Assembly (NCBI RefSeq): GCF_035556095.1
Contig: NZ_DATMFT010000016.1
Span: forward strand, 1-64,000
Direction: 5' to 3'
Source of the DNA: Parapedobacter sp035556095
GTDB lineage: Bacteria > Bacteroidota > Bacteroidia > Sphingobacteriales > Sphingobacteriaceae
DNA: 64,000 nucleotides
Below are positions 1 through 9,491 of this stretch, piece after piece. The translations under genes and the position numbers were made by a program. Within the stretch, counting starts at the first letter, position 1. Every line of letters starts with the position of its first letter. The notes beneath the pieces are model-generated. The model had not been told where the DNA came from. It was given only the letters and a program-made list of their open reading frames with translations, and did no database searches.

Positions 1-67
1 TCCGTGTCAAACCGCTCTCGCGCCATTGGCGCACAACGGTAAACATGTAATCTCTACGCTCTTTCAT
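1..67 (-). mobile_element. Partial IS66-type accessory ORF (TnpA-like), 5' end only
   Basis: The minus strand from the ATG at 67 reads MKERRDYMFTVVRQWRESGL and runs off the window. This resembles the N-terminus of the small helix-turn-helix accessory protein of IS66 elements, which starts with a short charged stretch and a 'W..SG' helix before the HTH. Upstream, at 81-96, the minus strand reads GTAGTTTTACGCCCAC, which could be the terminal inverted repeat, so the element would end near 96. Only 22 codons are visible, so the family call rests on limited similarity. An unrelated HTH protein is possible. Confidence 0.45.
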
Positions 68-161
68 AATCATATTATTTGTGGGCGTAAAACTACAGCC
101 GATTAGTTAAGCATAAAAGATGTACTTGGTAGGGCGGATACGATGCGCCGTGTATGGTAGG

Positions 162-635
162 CTATTGAGAAAGCAAAGCGACGACTTTAGTCAGGTGTTC
201 CGCATCCGCCTCATCGAAGTGGTTTAAGTATTCGCTGTCCACGTCGAGTACGGCAATCACGTTACCGTGTTCCATGACAGGGATTACAATCTCCGATTTG
301 GATTGAGCGTTGCAGGCAATATGGCCGGGGAAGGTGTCTACGTTGGGTACGACGAGTGTCTCCGCCCGTTCCCATGCGGCGCCACACACTCCTTTGCCTC
401 TGACGATGCGTGTACACGCCACCGGCCCCTGAAACGGGCCCAGCACCAATTCATCGGCCTTTACGAGGTAAAAACCTACCCAAAAGAAATCGAACTGCGC
501 TTTTAACGCGGCCGATATATTTGCCATGTTGGCAATCATATCCGACTCTCCGGCTACCATAGCGCCGAGTTGGGGGAGCAATGCCTCGTACTGCTCCGCT
601 TTGGTGCCTTGGGCAATATTAAGTTCTTCAGCCAT
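162..635 (-). CDS. msrC: Free methionine-(R)-sulfoxide reductase (GAF domain)
   Basis: A cytosolic GAF-domain enzyme of about 157 residues that reduces free L-methionine-(R)-sulfoxide, an oxidative-stress repair function. The family pattern is clear: FWVGFYL, LGPFQGPVACTRI, GKGVCG, FPGHIAC and SEIVIPV. The three cysteines of the family are all present (in ACTRI, GVCGAAW and HIACNA). I chose the ATG at 635 (MAEELNIAQ) rather than the longer frame from 674, because 635 matches the usual family length and overlaps the purL stop as ATGGCTGA (635-628). That arrangement suggests translational coupling, so the gene is probably the second cistron of a purL-msrC transcript. Confidence 0.9.
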   Translation of the reverse strand: MAEELNIAQGTKAEQYEALLPQLGAMVAGESDMIANMANISAALKAQFDFFWVGFYLVKADELVLGPFQGPVACTRIVRGKGVCGAAWERAETLVVPNVDTFPGHIACNAQSKSEIVIPVMEHGNVIAVLDVDSEYLNHFDEADAEHLTKVVALLSQ

Positions 636-3600
636 GAAGACTGGTTGTTTCGCACCATTTGCGTGCGTTGACAAATGCTTCCAGCCATGGCGATACTTCG
701 TCGCGACGGCCGGTTGGATAGTGCGCCCAATTCCATTGGAAAATCGAGCGTTCGATATGCGGCATGGTTACCAAATGGCGGCCACTGGCGTCGCAAAGCA
801 TTGCTGTGGCGAATGCCGATCCGTTAGGGTGGTGCGGGTAAGCGTCATACGCGTATTTGGCTACAATATGGTAACGGTCTTCCCCATAAGGCAGGTCAAA
901 CTTCCCTTCGCCGTGCGACATCCAGACACCCAACGTGCTTCCGGCCAAGGATGACAGCATCACGGAATGGTTTTCTTGTAAGGTAACCGACACAAAATTA
1001 CACTCGTGTTTACCCGAATCGTTGTGGAGCATCTTGCCGTGCACCTCGTGATCGGGATTGATGAGTCCCAATTCCATGAAAAGTTGGCATCCGTTGCAGA
1101 TACCGATGGACAGGGTGTCTTCCCGCGCAAAGAAGCGCTCCAACGCTTCCTTGGCTTTTTCGTTGTATAGGAATGCCCCGGCCCAACCTTTGGCGGAGCC
1201 TAATACGTCTGAGTTGGAGAAGCCACCTACAGTGCCGATAAACTGGATGTCTTCGAGCGTTTCCCGGCCGGAGATGAGGTCGGTCATGTGCACGTCTTTC
1301 ACGTCGAATCCGGCAAGATACATGGCATTAGCCATTTCACGCTCCGAGTTGGAACCTTTTTCGCGGATAATGGCCGCTTTTGGCCGCGGCTTGCCCGGAT
1401 CGATCACAGGCTTCCGGCCGTTGAAGTGATCCGGGAATTGATAAGAGAGTGGCTGATTTTTGTAGTTTGTATAACGAACCCGCGCTAAGCTGCCTTTTGT
1501 CTGTTTTTGGTCGAGCAAAAACGAGGTTTTGTACCACGTATCCCGAAGCTCGTTTACACTAAACGAGAAACGGTCGTTACCGTTAACGAATACGATTTCA
1601 TCACCCTCGTATGGTACCCCTATGCGGGTAGCGATAATACCGGCATTTGCAAAGTGTGCTTCAAAAGCTTGGTCGTCCGTTGCCTGCAATACCACCGCGA
1701 TGTTTTCGTTGAATAGTGTTTTCACCGTATCGGTTTCGCCGAGCACAGTTACGTCGTATTGAGCTGTAAGATTTACATCCGCGAAACACATTTCAAGCAA
1801 AGTGGTTACCAAACCACCCGATCCCACGTCGTGCCCCGCGGCAATCAACCCGTTATTGATAAGTTCCTGGACGGTATTGAAGGCCGTTTTGAAGTAATCT
1901 GCATCCTGTATCGTGGGCGCTTCATTTCCGATTTTGTTGCGTATCTGTGCAAATGAAGAACCACCCAGTTTAAAGGTGTCGTTCGATAGATTGATGTAAT
2001 ATATGGAACCGGCTTCTTTACGGAGTACGGGTTCCACCACGTTCGTAATATCCGTGCAGTTGCCTCCAGCAGAAATGATAACCGTGCCGGGTGCAATAAC
2101 ATCCCCATCAGGGTATTTCTGTTTCATGGAGAGGGAATCCTTTCCCGTAGGAATATTGATTCCCAAGGCAATAGCGAAGTCCGAGCAACCTTTTACTGCA
2201 TCGTATAGGCGGGCGTCTTCGCCCTCGTTATTGCATGCCCACATCCAGTTGGCTGAGAGGGATACTCCGGCCAATCCGTTTTTTATCGGCGCAAAGATGA
2301 GATTTGACAGGGCTTCGCCAATGGCGTTACGCGATCCCGCCACGGGGTCTATCAGTGCTGAAAGCGGCGCATGGCCCACCGAGGTAGCCACCCCTTCGGT
2401 AGCGCGATAGTCGAGCGCCATGACGCCCACGTTGTTGAGCGGCAGCTGTAATGGTCCCACACACTGCTGTTTGGCTACGCGGCCACCGACACATCGGTCC
2501 ACTTTATTGGTAAGCCAGTCTTTGCAGGCTACGGCTTCTAGTTGCAACAATTGGGTAAGGTAGGTGGGGATGTCGTCGACACGGTAGTCTACCTCGGCGT
2601 AGTCATGTGATACCCGCTGATCGGTCATCACCGTTTTCGGAGAAGAGCCGAAAAAGTCGGATAGCGCATAGTCGAGTGGTTTCTCGCCACTTGAGCCCGA
2701 TTGGAATACAAATCGATGATCGCCGGTCACTTCGCCCACGGTGTACATTGGGGCCCGCTCGCGATCAGCAACGGTTTGGAGTGTTTCGAGGTCGTCTTCC
2801 CCGATAATGAGGCCCATGCGCTCCTGCGATTCATTGCCAATGATTTCTTTGGCTGATAGCGTAGGATCGCCCACGGGCAGTTTATCCAGGTCGATATGTC
2901 CCCCTGTTTCCTCTACCAGTTCGGAGAGGCAGTTGAGGTGGCCACCCGCTCCATGGTCGTGGATGGAGACAATAGGGTTATGGTCCGACTCCACAAACGC
3001 ACGGATGGCGTTGGCAGCGCGCTTCTGCATTTCCGGGTTTGCGCGCTGGATCGCATTCAGTTCGATGCCCGAGCCGTATGCACCTGTGTCAGCCGACGAT
3101 ACCGCGGCGCCACCCATGCCGATACGGTAATTTTCGCCGCCGAGCACAACGATTTGGTCACCTTCTTTAGGCGTATGCTTCTTGGCCTGCTCGGCTTTGC
3201 CATAACCTACGCCACCGGCCATCATGATGACCTTATCATAGCCCAGTTTGCGGTTGGCCTCTTCGTGCTCGAAGGTCAGCACTGAGCCTGTAATCAGGGG
3301 TTGTCCGAATTTGTTGCCGAAGTCTGAAGCTCCATTCGATGCTTTGATGAGGATATCCACGGGTGTTTGATACAGCCAGCTGCGCTCATCCATCGCGTGT
3401 TCCCAGGGGCGTTCCGCTAGCAATCGAGCGTAGGCCGTCATGTAGACGGCCGTACCGGCGAGTGGTAATGCCCCTTGGCCCCCCGCTAGGCGATCGCGGA
3501 TTTCACCACCCGATCCCGTGGCGGCGCCCGAGAAGGGTTCCACGGTAGTGGGGAAATTATGGGTTTCGGCCTTCAGTGAAAGTACGGAATCAAATTCCTG

Positions 3601-4305
3601 CTCGGTATAGAAGTCGGGCTTGTCTGCCGATTTGGGTGCAAACTGCGTAACGCGGGGCCCCTTGATGAACGCCACGTTGTCTTTATATGCCGATACGATT
3701 TCGTTGGGGTGGGTTTCGGAAGTCTTCTTGATCAATTTGAACAGCGATGAAGGCTGTTCTTCGCCGTCGATGACGAAAGTGCCATTGAAAATCTTGTGCC
3801 GGCAGTGTTCGGAGTTGGCTTGGGAGAACGCGAATACTTCGGAGTCCGTCAGTTTGCGACCAATCTTACTGGACAGTTGGTGGAGGTATTCCACTTCTTC
3901 GGGGCTCAGCGCCAGGCCTTCCTGTTTATTGTACGCATCGATATCGTCGATTTCCGTAACGGGTTCGGGCGATATATGGATGGTGTATAGCTCCTGTGTC
4001 AGTCCGGCGAACTTCTGTGAAATCATCGGATCGAAATCAGTGAAATCACGGATGACCGGTGTGTACTCCTCGATGCGGATAATGCCGCGGACGCCCATAT
4101 TTTGTGTGATTTCGACAGCGTTGGTGCTCCAGGGTGAAACCATGGCCGCACGTGGTCCCACAAAGTCGCCCACAACGGTATCCCCGTCGATTTTCGTGGC
4201 GTTTCCAAAAAGCCAATTGAGTTTGACAATATCTTCAGCTGTCAGTGCTGATTCGGTTTGAACACCGTAAACGGTGTTTTTGGGGTTCACAAAGAAATGG
4301 ATCAT
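628..4305 (-). CDS. purL: Phosphoribosylformylglycinamidine synthase, large single-chain form
   Basis: Fourth step of de novo purine synthesis: FGAR + glutamine + ATP to FGAM in the cytosol. At about 1225 residues this is the fused PurL type: N-terminal PurS-like region, two AIR-synthase-like halves (for example LKAETHNFPTTVEPFSGAATG and the HDHGAGG region in the first, PTGKDSLSMKQKY in the second) and a C-terminal glutamine amidotransferase domain with the nucleophile in GICNGCQLFMELG and the triad region around MPHIERSIF. The ATG at 4305 (MIHFFVNPKN) is preferred over the in-frame codon at 4341, because homologues start close to this point. It is followed with an 8-nt overlap by the methionine sulfoxide reductase gene. 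Housekeeping gene, nothing unusual. Confidence 0.97.
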   Translation of the reverse strand: MIHFFVNPKNTVYGVQTESALTAEDIVKLNWLFGNATKIDGDTVVGDFVGPRAAMVSPWSTNAVEITQNMGVRGIIRIEEYTPVIRDFTDFDPMISQKFAGLTQELYTIHISPEPVTEIDDIDAYNKQEGLALSPEEVEYLHQLSSKIGRKLTDSEVFAFSQANSEHCRHKIFNGTFVIDGEEQPSSLFKLIKKTSETHPNEIVSAYKDNVAFIKGPRVTQFAPKSADKPDFYTEQEFDSVLSLKAETHNFPTTVEPFSGAATGSGGEIRDRLAGGQGALPLAGTAVYMTAYARLLAERPWEHAMDERSWLYQTPVDILIKASNGASDFGNKFGQPLITGSVLTFEHEEANRKLGYDKVIMMAGGVGYGKAEQAKKHTPKEGDQIVVLGGENYRIGMGGAAVSSADTGAYGSGIELNAIQRANPEMQKRAANAIRAFVESDHNPIVSIHDHGAGGHLNCLSELVEETGGHIDLDKLPVGDPTLSAKEIIGNESQERMGLIIGEDDLETLQTVADRERAPMYTVGEVTGDHRFVFQSGSSGEKPLDYALSDFFGSSPKTVMTDQRVSHDYAEVDYRVDDIPTYLTQLLQLEAVACKDWLTNKVDRCVGGRVAKQQCVGPLQLPLNNVGVMALDYRATEGVATSVGHAPLSALIDPVAGSRNAIGEALSNLIFAPIKNGLAGVSLSANWMWACNNEGEDARLYDAVKGCSDFAIALGINIPTGKDSLSMKQKYPDGDVIAPGTVIISAGGNCTDITNVVEPVLRKEAGSIYYINLSNDTFKLGGSSFAQIRNKIGNEAPTIQDADYFKTAFNTVQELINNGLIAAGHDVGSGGLVTTLLEMCFADVNLTAQYDVTVLGETDTVKTLFNENIAVVLQATDDQAFEAHFANAGIIATRIGVPYEGDEIVFVNGNDRFSFSVNELRDTWYKTSFLLDQKQTKGSLARVRYTNYKNQPLSYQFPDHFNGRKPVIDPGKPRPKAAIIREKGSNSEREMANAMYLAGFDVKDVHMTDLISGRETLEDIQFIGTVGGFSNSDVLGSAKGWAGAFLYNEKAKEALERFFAREDTLSIGICNGCQLFMELGLINPDHEVHGKMLHNDSGKHECNFVSVTLQENHSVMLSSLAGSTLGVWMSHGEGKFDLPYGEDRYHIVAKYAYDAYPHHPNGSAFATAMLCDASGRHLVTMPHIERSIFQWNWAHYPTGRRDEVSPWLEAFVNARKWCETTSLHG

Positions 4306-4438
4306 TAGCGTTATCCTCGAAACATAGAATTCCTGGGACAAAGATACGACTAATTTCGGCGAAGTTCATCAACTATTCCTGTTGTAAACACCGCTCGTTC
4401 TTTTCTTTTAACATAATTATACACTAATTTTGCTAACG

Positions 4439-5296
4439 ATGGATCCAGTAGCGCGCCCCATACCGATTTTGCCTACCCAATCTTTTGCGGTGAAGCACCT
4501 GAAAGGAGAAGATTGCGATATCCCTTATCATGTACACGATGCGCACGAGCTGATTCTCATTCGGTCGGGCTCAGGTAGTTTTTATGTGGGAAATGCCATC
4601 CGGCGATTCCAGGCAGGCGATGTGTTTCTGCTTGCACCTGGTGTGCCACATTGGTTTAGGTGCGAGCGGCAATCGGCCGATTCCCTGTACGGGTATGAGT
4701 TCATTGTGCTTCAGTTCTATAAATCGTTTCTTGGTGAACAATATTTCGACCTGCCCGAACATGGGCGACTAAAGCGGTTGTTCAGTACGGCGGGATTGGC
4801 GCTTTCTTTTAATGGGTTGACCAAAGACACACTAGCGGAATGGCTCCTTTCCATGCCGCAAGCCATCGGGTATCGACGGTTGATGGTTGTGCTCTGGATA
4901 TTGGCCACGCTTGGGAATAAACCCGATAGCACGTCGCTACAACAAGCGATCGCCACGGATATCGAATTAGGTGGCAAGGAATCCATGGATCGTATACAAC
5001 ATTTCGTCCGCGAACGCCTCCGAGAGCGTATCTATCTCGAAGACGCCGCGGCGCTACTCCATATGAGTGTAGCAACGTTTTGTCGCTATTTCAAACAATG
5101 TACCGGCCGGACCTTTGTCGAGTTTGTGCAGGAAATTAGGATTGCGCACGCCTGCGACCTACTTAGGGCGACGCCGCTACCCGTGCAGCAGGTGTGCCGC
5201 GACAGCGGCTTCCATTCCGTGGCTCATTTTATCCGGGTATTCAAACGATCCAAAGGGTTGACACCACATCAGTTTAGAGGAGCTTTCTCTAACTGA
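4439..5296 (+). CDS. AraC-family transcriptional regulator
   Basis: A protein of 285 residues with an N-terminal cupin ligand-binding domain (IPYHVHDAHELILIRSG, then FQAGDVFLLAPGVPHWF) and a C-terminal double HTH. The latter contains YLEDAAALLHMSVATFCRYF and a second helix pair ending GFHSVAHFIRVFKRSKGLTP. Such proteins sense a small molecule, often a sugar, and activate nearby genes. The track start at 4430 is a TTG; the ATG at 4439 is the better start. TAATTTTG at 4425-4432 resembles a Bacteroidota -7 box, but it lies so close to the ATG that it would give a leaderless mRNA. It is divergent from purL and just upstream of the GntR gene and the SusCD operon, which it may control (inference). 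Confidence 0.88.
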   Translation: MDPVARPIPILPTQSFAVKHLKGEDCDIPYHVHDAHELILIRSGSGSFYVGNAIRRFQAGDVFLLAPGVPHWFRCERQSADSLYGYEFIVLQFYKSFLGEQYFDLPEHGRLKRLFSTAGLALSFNGLTKDTLAEWLLSMPQAIGYRRLMVVLWILATLGNKPDSTSLQQAIATDIELGGKESMDRIQHFVRERLRERIYLEDAAALLHMSVATFCRYFKQCTGRTFVEFVQEIRIAHACDLLRATPLPVQQVCRDSGFHSVAHFIRVFKRSKGLTPHQFRGAFSN

Positions 5297-5342
5297 GTAT
5301 ATCTCCATATATTAAAAGCGCTACTTCCAATAATTAATTACT

Positions 5343-5350
5343 TATATTTG
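5343..5350 (+). promoter_or_regulatory. Putative -7 box for the GntR gene
   Basis: TATATTTG fits the Bacteroidota TAnnTTTG element and lies 46 bp before the GntR start. No good TTTG is seen about 20 bp upstream, so support is moderate. Confidence 0.4.
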
Positions 5351-5396
5351 GACTTTCACATTATGTTTACATTTTAAAGTAGAACTTGTATATAAC

Positions 5397-6035
5397 ATGA
5401 AAGAAGAGTCGTTGTCAAATAAAGTCTATGCGGAAATAAGGGGGAAAATTATTTCTAATCAACTGGTTCCCGGAACCCGCCTAAAAGAAGATGCGTGGGC
5501 GAAGAAAATGGAAGTGAGCCGAGTGGCGGTCCGCGAGGCGTTGAATCGGCTGTTTGGGGAGAATTTAGTCAAAAAAGGTGAACGTGGCGGATATTTCGTT
5601 AAATCACTCAATACGGACGACATCCGCGAAATCCGCGAATTACGTGAAGTGCTGGAGCTTGGTGCGCTGCAATTGGCCTGCGATAAGCTGGAAGACAGTG
5701 ATCTTCAGGAACTCGAAAAAATTTGTGACGATTTTAGTAACATGGTGAACAGCGGGTACTTTGGAGGGGCGTGTGAAGCGGATGTCAAGTTTCACGAAAC
5801 GTTAATCAATACCGCTAGGAATCAAAAGCTTAAAAATATCTATATATCCAGTAATATTCCATTATTCCATTTCAAGTTGGGGCGTTCGAGCAGCCATATG
5901 GATGATTACGAACAAACTGACAAAGAACACCGTGCTATTCTTGAGGCATTGAAGTCTAAGGATTTTAAGGCTGCTCAAAAGGTCTTAATAAACCATCTCC
6001 ACCGCGGCGAACTTGAGTCGCTGGATGAGGGTTAG
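5397..6035 (+). CDS. GntR-family (FadR/FCD type) transcriptional regulator
   Basis: A protein of 212 residues. The N-terminal winged helix is clear: LSNKVYAEIRGKIISNQLVPG, then WAKKMEVSRVAVREALNRLF and a wing with KKGERGGYFV. It is followed by a helical FCD effector domain that opens with IREIRELREVLELGALQLA and carries the usual acidic/histidine positions (EADVKFHETLI; EHRAILEALKSKD). Members bind DNA as dimers and usually repress sugar-acid catabolic genes until an acidic sugar metabolite binds. The large operon at 6364-24649 has a dehydratase, a lactonase and dehydrogenases fitting such a metabolite, so control of that operon is a reasonable inference. The gene ends 328 bp before susC. Confidence 0.9.
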   Translation: MKEESLSNKVYAEIRGKIISNQLVPGTRLKEDAWAKKMEVSRVAVREALNRLFGENLVKKGERGGYFVKSLNTDDIREIRELREVLELGALQLACDKLEDSDLQELEKICDDFSNMVNSGYFGGACEADVKFHETLINTARNQKLKNIYISSNIPLFHFKLGRSSSHMDDYEQTDKEHRAILEALKSKDFKAAQKVLINHLHRGELESLDEG

Positions 6036-6363
6036 CGTTGTATTGGTGTTAATACTTTTCCTTTTTTTAAAAACCAACTCCTGCATCTTTCCAATCAATT
6101 CTTAATCGCGCTTAGGTATGTGATTCTATAGCCTAATTCGTATATGAAATCCGTTTAGCGGCGGCAAATAAGCTCTCGGACGTTTGACGGCTGTGCCTGA
6201 GTTGGTATACAAGAAGTAGCCTAATACGAGAATTTAAAACTTGAATTAGGCGAATTGGAGGGACTGCAATTGCTTGTCAGGTCAAGAAAAATAATGTAAT
6301 TTATTTTTTTTGTTTACAAAATATATTTATGTTTGTAGACATTATAACTAAATAAACTTAATT
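6036..6363 (+). promoter_or_regulatory. Upstream region of the first SusCD operon with -7 box
   Basis: No gene is seen in these 328 bases. The right end is very AT-rich. TATGTTTG at 6328-6335 is a good Bacteroidota -7 box, which would put the transcription start near 6342 and leave a short leader before the ATG at 6364. A T-rich stretch with TTTG at 6309-6312 lies upstream, but its 15-bp spacing is shorter than the usual 19-21. GCCTAAT occurs at about 6131-6137 and 6219-6225, and a related ATTAGGC at about 6245-6251 could pair with either, so an operator is possible. Confidence 0.5.
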
Positions 6364-9300
6364 ATGGAAAGAAAAAGACCTGCTGTGATTCTTTTTTCCC
6401 GATTGGTGCTTGTGTGTTGTTTGCTTGTCCCCTGGATGGTGTCTGCGCAACAGTCGGTAGAGGTAACTGGTTTGATTACCGATTCGTTGGGGGCTCCGAT
6501 ACAGGGGGTCACCATTAGTGTCAAAGACCGATCATCCATTGCTACGGGCTCGGATGTAAACGGTCGATTCATTCTCTCTGTTCCGAATGGTGCCACATTA
6601 ATTTTTTCGTTAATTGGTTATCGTACTGAGGAGAGGAATACGGGGAATGGTGGGCCGATATCGATTATTATGAGTCCTGATGTCTCCATGTTGGAAGACG
6701 TAGTAGTTGTCGCTTATGGTACCCAAAAGAAAAAGGAGGTAGTCGGCTCGGTTACCAGCATCAACCCTTCTGAATTGAAAGTTCCATCGAGTAACTTAAC
6801 TACTGCATTGGCGGGGCGGCTTGCAGGAGTCATTGCTTATCAGCGCAGCGGCGAGCCGGGTCTGGATAATGCCGATTTCTTCATCCGGGGTGTCACCACC
6901 TTCGGTTATAAAAAAGACCCGCTGATCCTGATTGACGGCGTGGAGCTGTCGACGACGGAACTCGCGCGTATGCAACCAGACGATATTGCCAGCTTCTCGA
7001 TTATGAAAGATGCGACAGCAACGGCTTTGTATGGCGCGAGAGGAGCCAATGGGGTAATATTGGTTACCACGAAAGAGGGAAAGGTGGAAAGTGCCAAGTT
7101 CAGTTTCCGATACGAAAACTCCTTTTCGGCGCCAACGAAAAATGTCGAGCTGACAGACCCCATCACCTACATGCGGATGGAAAATGAGGCAGTAACCACA
7201 AGAAACCCCTTGGAGATCACACCATATTTGGAGAGCAAGATCGACAATACCGAATCAGGTATTGATCCGCTGGCTTTTCCTACTACGGACTGGCGAAAAG
7301 AACTGTTCAAGCGGTATGCGCATAATCAACGTGTGAACTTCAACCTGACGGGAGGTGGTGCGGTTGCGCAATACTATCTGGCAGGCACTTATAATCAGGA
7401 TAATGGGGTCTTAAGAGTGAACGGAAAGAATAATTTCAATAACAACATTAAGCTAAATAGTTATGCTTTGCGTTCCAATGTGAGTATCAATGTGACAAAG
7501 ACAACAGAAGTTGGCGTAAGGTTGTATGGAACATTTGATGACTATACAGGGCCAATTTACGGTGGTGCGGAAATGTATCGGATGGTCATGCGAGCGAATC
7601 CTGTGCTGTTCCCCGCCTATTATCCCGTCACCGAAGATTATAAATACGTACAACACATCATGTTTGGCGGCTCCCTTGAAGGAAATTCGGTGAATCCGTA
7701 TGCCGAAATGGTTAAGGGTTATAAAGACTATTCCAAGTCGTTGATGCTCGCCCAGCTAGAAATGAAGCAGAATTTGGCATTCGTTACGGAGGGATTGACC
7801 CTCCGTGGAATGCTGAATACGAATCGGGAATCTTATTTTGACGTGACCAGGGCATACGAACCTTTTTATTATGACTTGGCACGTTTTGACCGCCAATCCA
7901 ATACGTATACGTTAGATGCTATAAATCCCAATTCAGGGACAGAATATCTGGGTTATGCAGAAGGGCCGAAAATCGTCCGAACAAACTTATACGCTGAACT
8001 TGCTCTGAATTATAGCCGGACATTTAATGATAAACATGGAATAAGTGGGCTGCTCGTTTACAATATGCGCAATTTCCTGGAGGGCAATGCGTCTTCCTTA
8101 CTTAAGTCGTTGCCCTATCGGAATTTGGGAATTTCCGGCCGGGCAACGTATGCCTATGACGATCGCTATTTTGCTGAGTTCAACTTTGGCTATAACGGTT
8201 CGGAACGCTTTTATGTGGATAATCGTTTTGGTTTTTTTCCTTCTGCAGGTGTGGCTTGGTCAGTATCCAACGAGAAGTTTTGGGAAGGAGTGGCAAAAGT
8301 TGTTCCTCGTTTGAAGCTACGTGCCACCTACGGGTTAGTTGGGAACGATGCCATCGGAGCGGCAGAGGACCGTTTCTTCTACCTCTCTACTGTTGATATG
8401 AACAATGGAGCGATGGGGGCGGTATTTGGAACGAATTTCAACTATGGACAAAGCGGAGTGTTGGTGTCTCGATACGACAATCGGTTGATCACATGGGAAA
8501 CCGCAACCAAAACCAATTTTGGGTTGGAATTTTCATTTTGGAACAAGTTTGACGTACAAGCGGATTACTTTATGGAATACCGGAAAAATATCCTGATGGA
8601 TAGAGCGTCTATCCCTGTGACTATGGGTCTTTCTGCTCCCGTGCGTGCGAATGTAGGAGAAGCTTCCGGAAAGGGCATTGATTTCTCGGTAGATTTTAAC
8701 CATACCTTTTCAAGCGGTCTATGGCTTATTGGGCGAGGAAACTTTACGTATGCAACTAGTAATTTTGAGGTCGTAGAAGAACCCGAATACAACGAGCGCA
8801 ACTTATCAAAGCTTGGATACTCGCTTTCTCAACAATGGGGTTATATAGCTGAGCGGCTGTTTATCGATGCGGCGGATGTCGCGAATTCACCTACGCAAAA
8901 TTTCGGCATCTATGAAGCGGGCGATATCAAATATCGGGATGTGAATGGCGATGGGATCATTTCTTCACTGGATCAGGTACCTATTGGTTTTCCCACCGAT
9001 CCTGAGATAATATACGGCTTTGGATTTTCTGCCGGGTTTAAAGGATTGGATTTCTCGTGCTTTTTTCAAGGGTCGGCTTATTCTTCTTTCTGGATCAACA
9101 ATAATGGATCGACGTCGCCATTTGTTAACGGAAATCAAGTACTAAAGGCATATGCAGAAAGTTATTGGTCGGAAGAAAACCGAAATAACTATGCGGTATT
9201 GCCCCGGCTTTCGAAAATATTAAACAACAACAATAACCAATTAAGTACATGGTTCATGCGTGATGGAAGCTTTCTTAGGCTCAAATCGGTGGAAATGGGT

Positions 9301-9480
9301 TATACAATACCCGAAGTCCTTTCGAGAAAAATGTATTTGAACAATCTTAGGGTATACTTCTCGGGTACCAATTTAGCCAATTGGAGTAAGTTTAAGCTTT
9401 GGGATGTGGAGATGGGAAGTGAGGGGCTGGGCTATCCAATACAGCAAGTATATAACCTAGGCGTGCAAATTGGATTTTAA
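6364..9480 (+). CDS. SusC-like TonB-dependent outer-membrane transporter
   Basis: A protein of 1038 residues that takes up oligosaccharides through the outer membrane with energy from TonB. A signal peptide (to about residue 28, WMVSAQQ) is followed by a carboxypeptidase-regulatory-like beta domain (VTGLITDSLGAPIQG to LIFSLIGYRTEE). Next come the TonB-box region (EDVVVVAYGTQKKKEV) and a plug domain with the SusC signature ILIDGVE...DIASFSIMKDATATALYGARGANGVILV. The rest is the beta-barrel, ending in an aromatic residue (VQIGF) as outer-membrane proteins do. It is paired with a SusD 11 bp downstream and is the first gene of a long operon. No linked ECF sigma/FecR pair is present here and the N-terminus has no extra secretin/TonB signalling domain, so control probably runs through the regulators at 4439 and 5397. 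Confidence 0.97.
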   Translation: MERKRPAVILFSRLVLVCCLLVPWMVSAQQSVEVTGLITDSLGAPIQGVTISVKDRSSIATGSDVNGRFILSVPNGATLIFSLIGYRTEERNTGNGGPISIIMSPDVSMLEDVVVVAYGTQKKKEVVGSVTSINPSELKVPSSNLTTALAGRLAGVIAYQRSGEPGLDNADFFIRGVTTFGYKKDPLILIDGVELSTTELARMQPDDIASFSIMKDATATALYGARGANGVILVTTKEGKVESAKFSFRYENSFSAPTKNVELTDPITYMRMENEAVTTRNPLEITPYLESKIDNTESGIDPLAFPTTDWRKELFKRYAHNQRVNFNLTGGGAVAQYYLAGTYNQDNGVLRVNGKNNFNNNIKLNSYALRSNVSINVTKTTEVGVRLYGTFDDYTGPIYGGAEMYRMVMRANPVLFPAYYPVTEDYKYVQHIMFGGSLEGNSVNPYAEMVKGYKDYSKSLMLAQLEMKQNLAFVTEGLTLRGMLNTNRESYFDVTRAYEPFYYDLARFDRQSNTYTLDAINPNSGTEYLGYAEGPKIVRTNLYAELALNYSRTFNDKHGISGLLVYNMRNFLEGNASSLLKSLPYRNLGISGRATYAYDDRYFAEFNFGYNGSERFYVDNRFGFFPSAGVAWSVSNEKFWEGVAKVVPRLKLRATYGLVGNDAIGAAEDRFFYLSTVDMNNGAMGAVFGTNFNYGQSGVLVSRYDNRLITWETATKTNFGLEFSFWNKFDVQADYFMEYRKNILMDRASIPVTMGLSAPVRANVGEASGKGIDFSVDFNHTFSSGLWLIGRGNFTYATSNFEVVEEPEYNERNLSKLGYSLSQQWGYIAERLFIDAADVANSPTQNFGIYEAGDIKYRDVNGDGIISSLDQVPIGFPTDPEIIYGFGFSAGFKGLDFSCFFQGSAYSSFWINNNGSTSPFVNGNQVLKAYAESYWSEENRNNYAVLPRLSKILNNNNNQLSTWFMRDGSFLRLKSVEMGYTIPEVLSRKMYLNNLRVYFSGTNLANWSKFKLWDVEMGSEGLGYPIQQVYNLGVQIGF

Positions 9481-9491
9481 GAATTCGAATC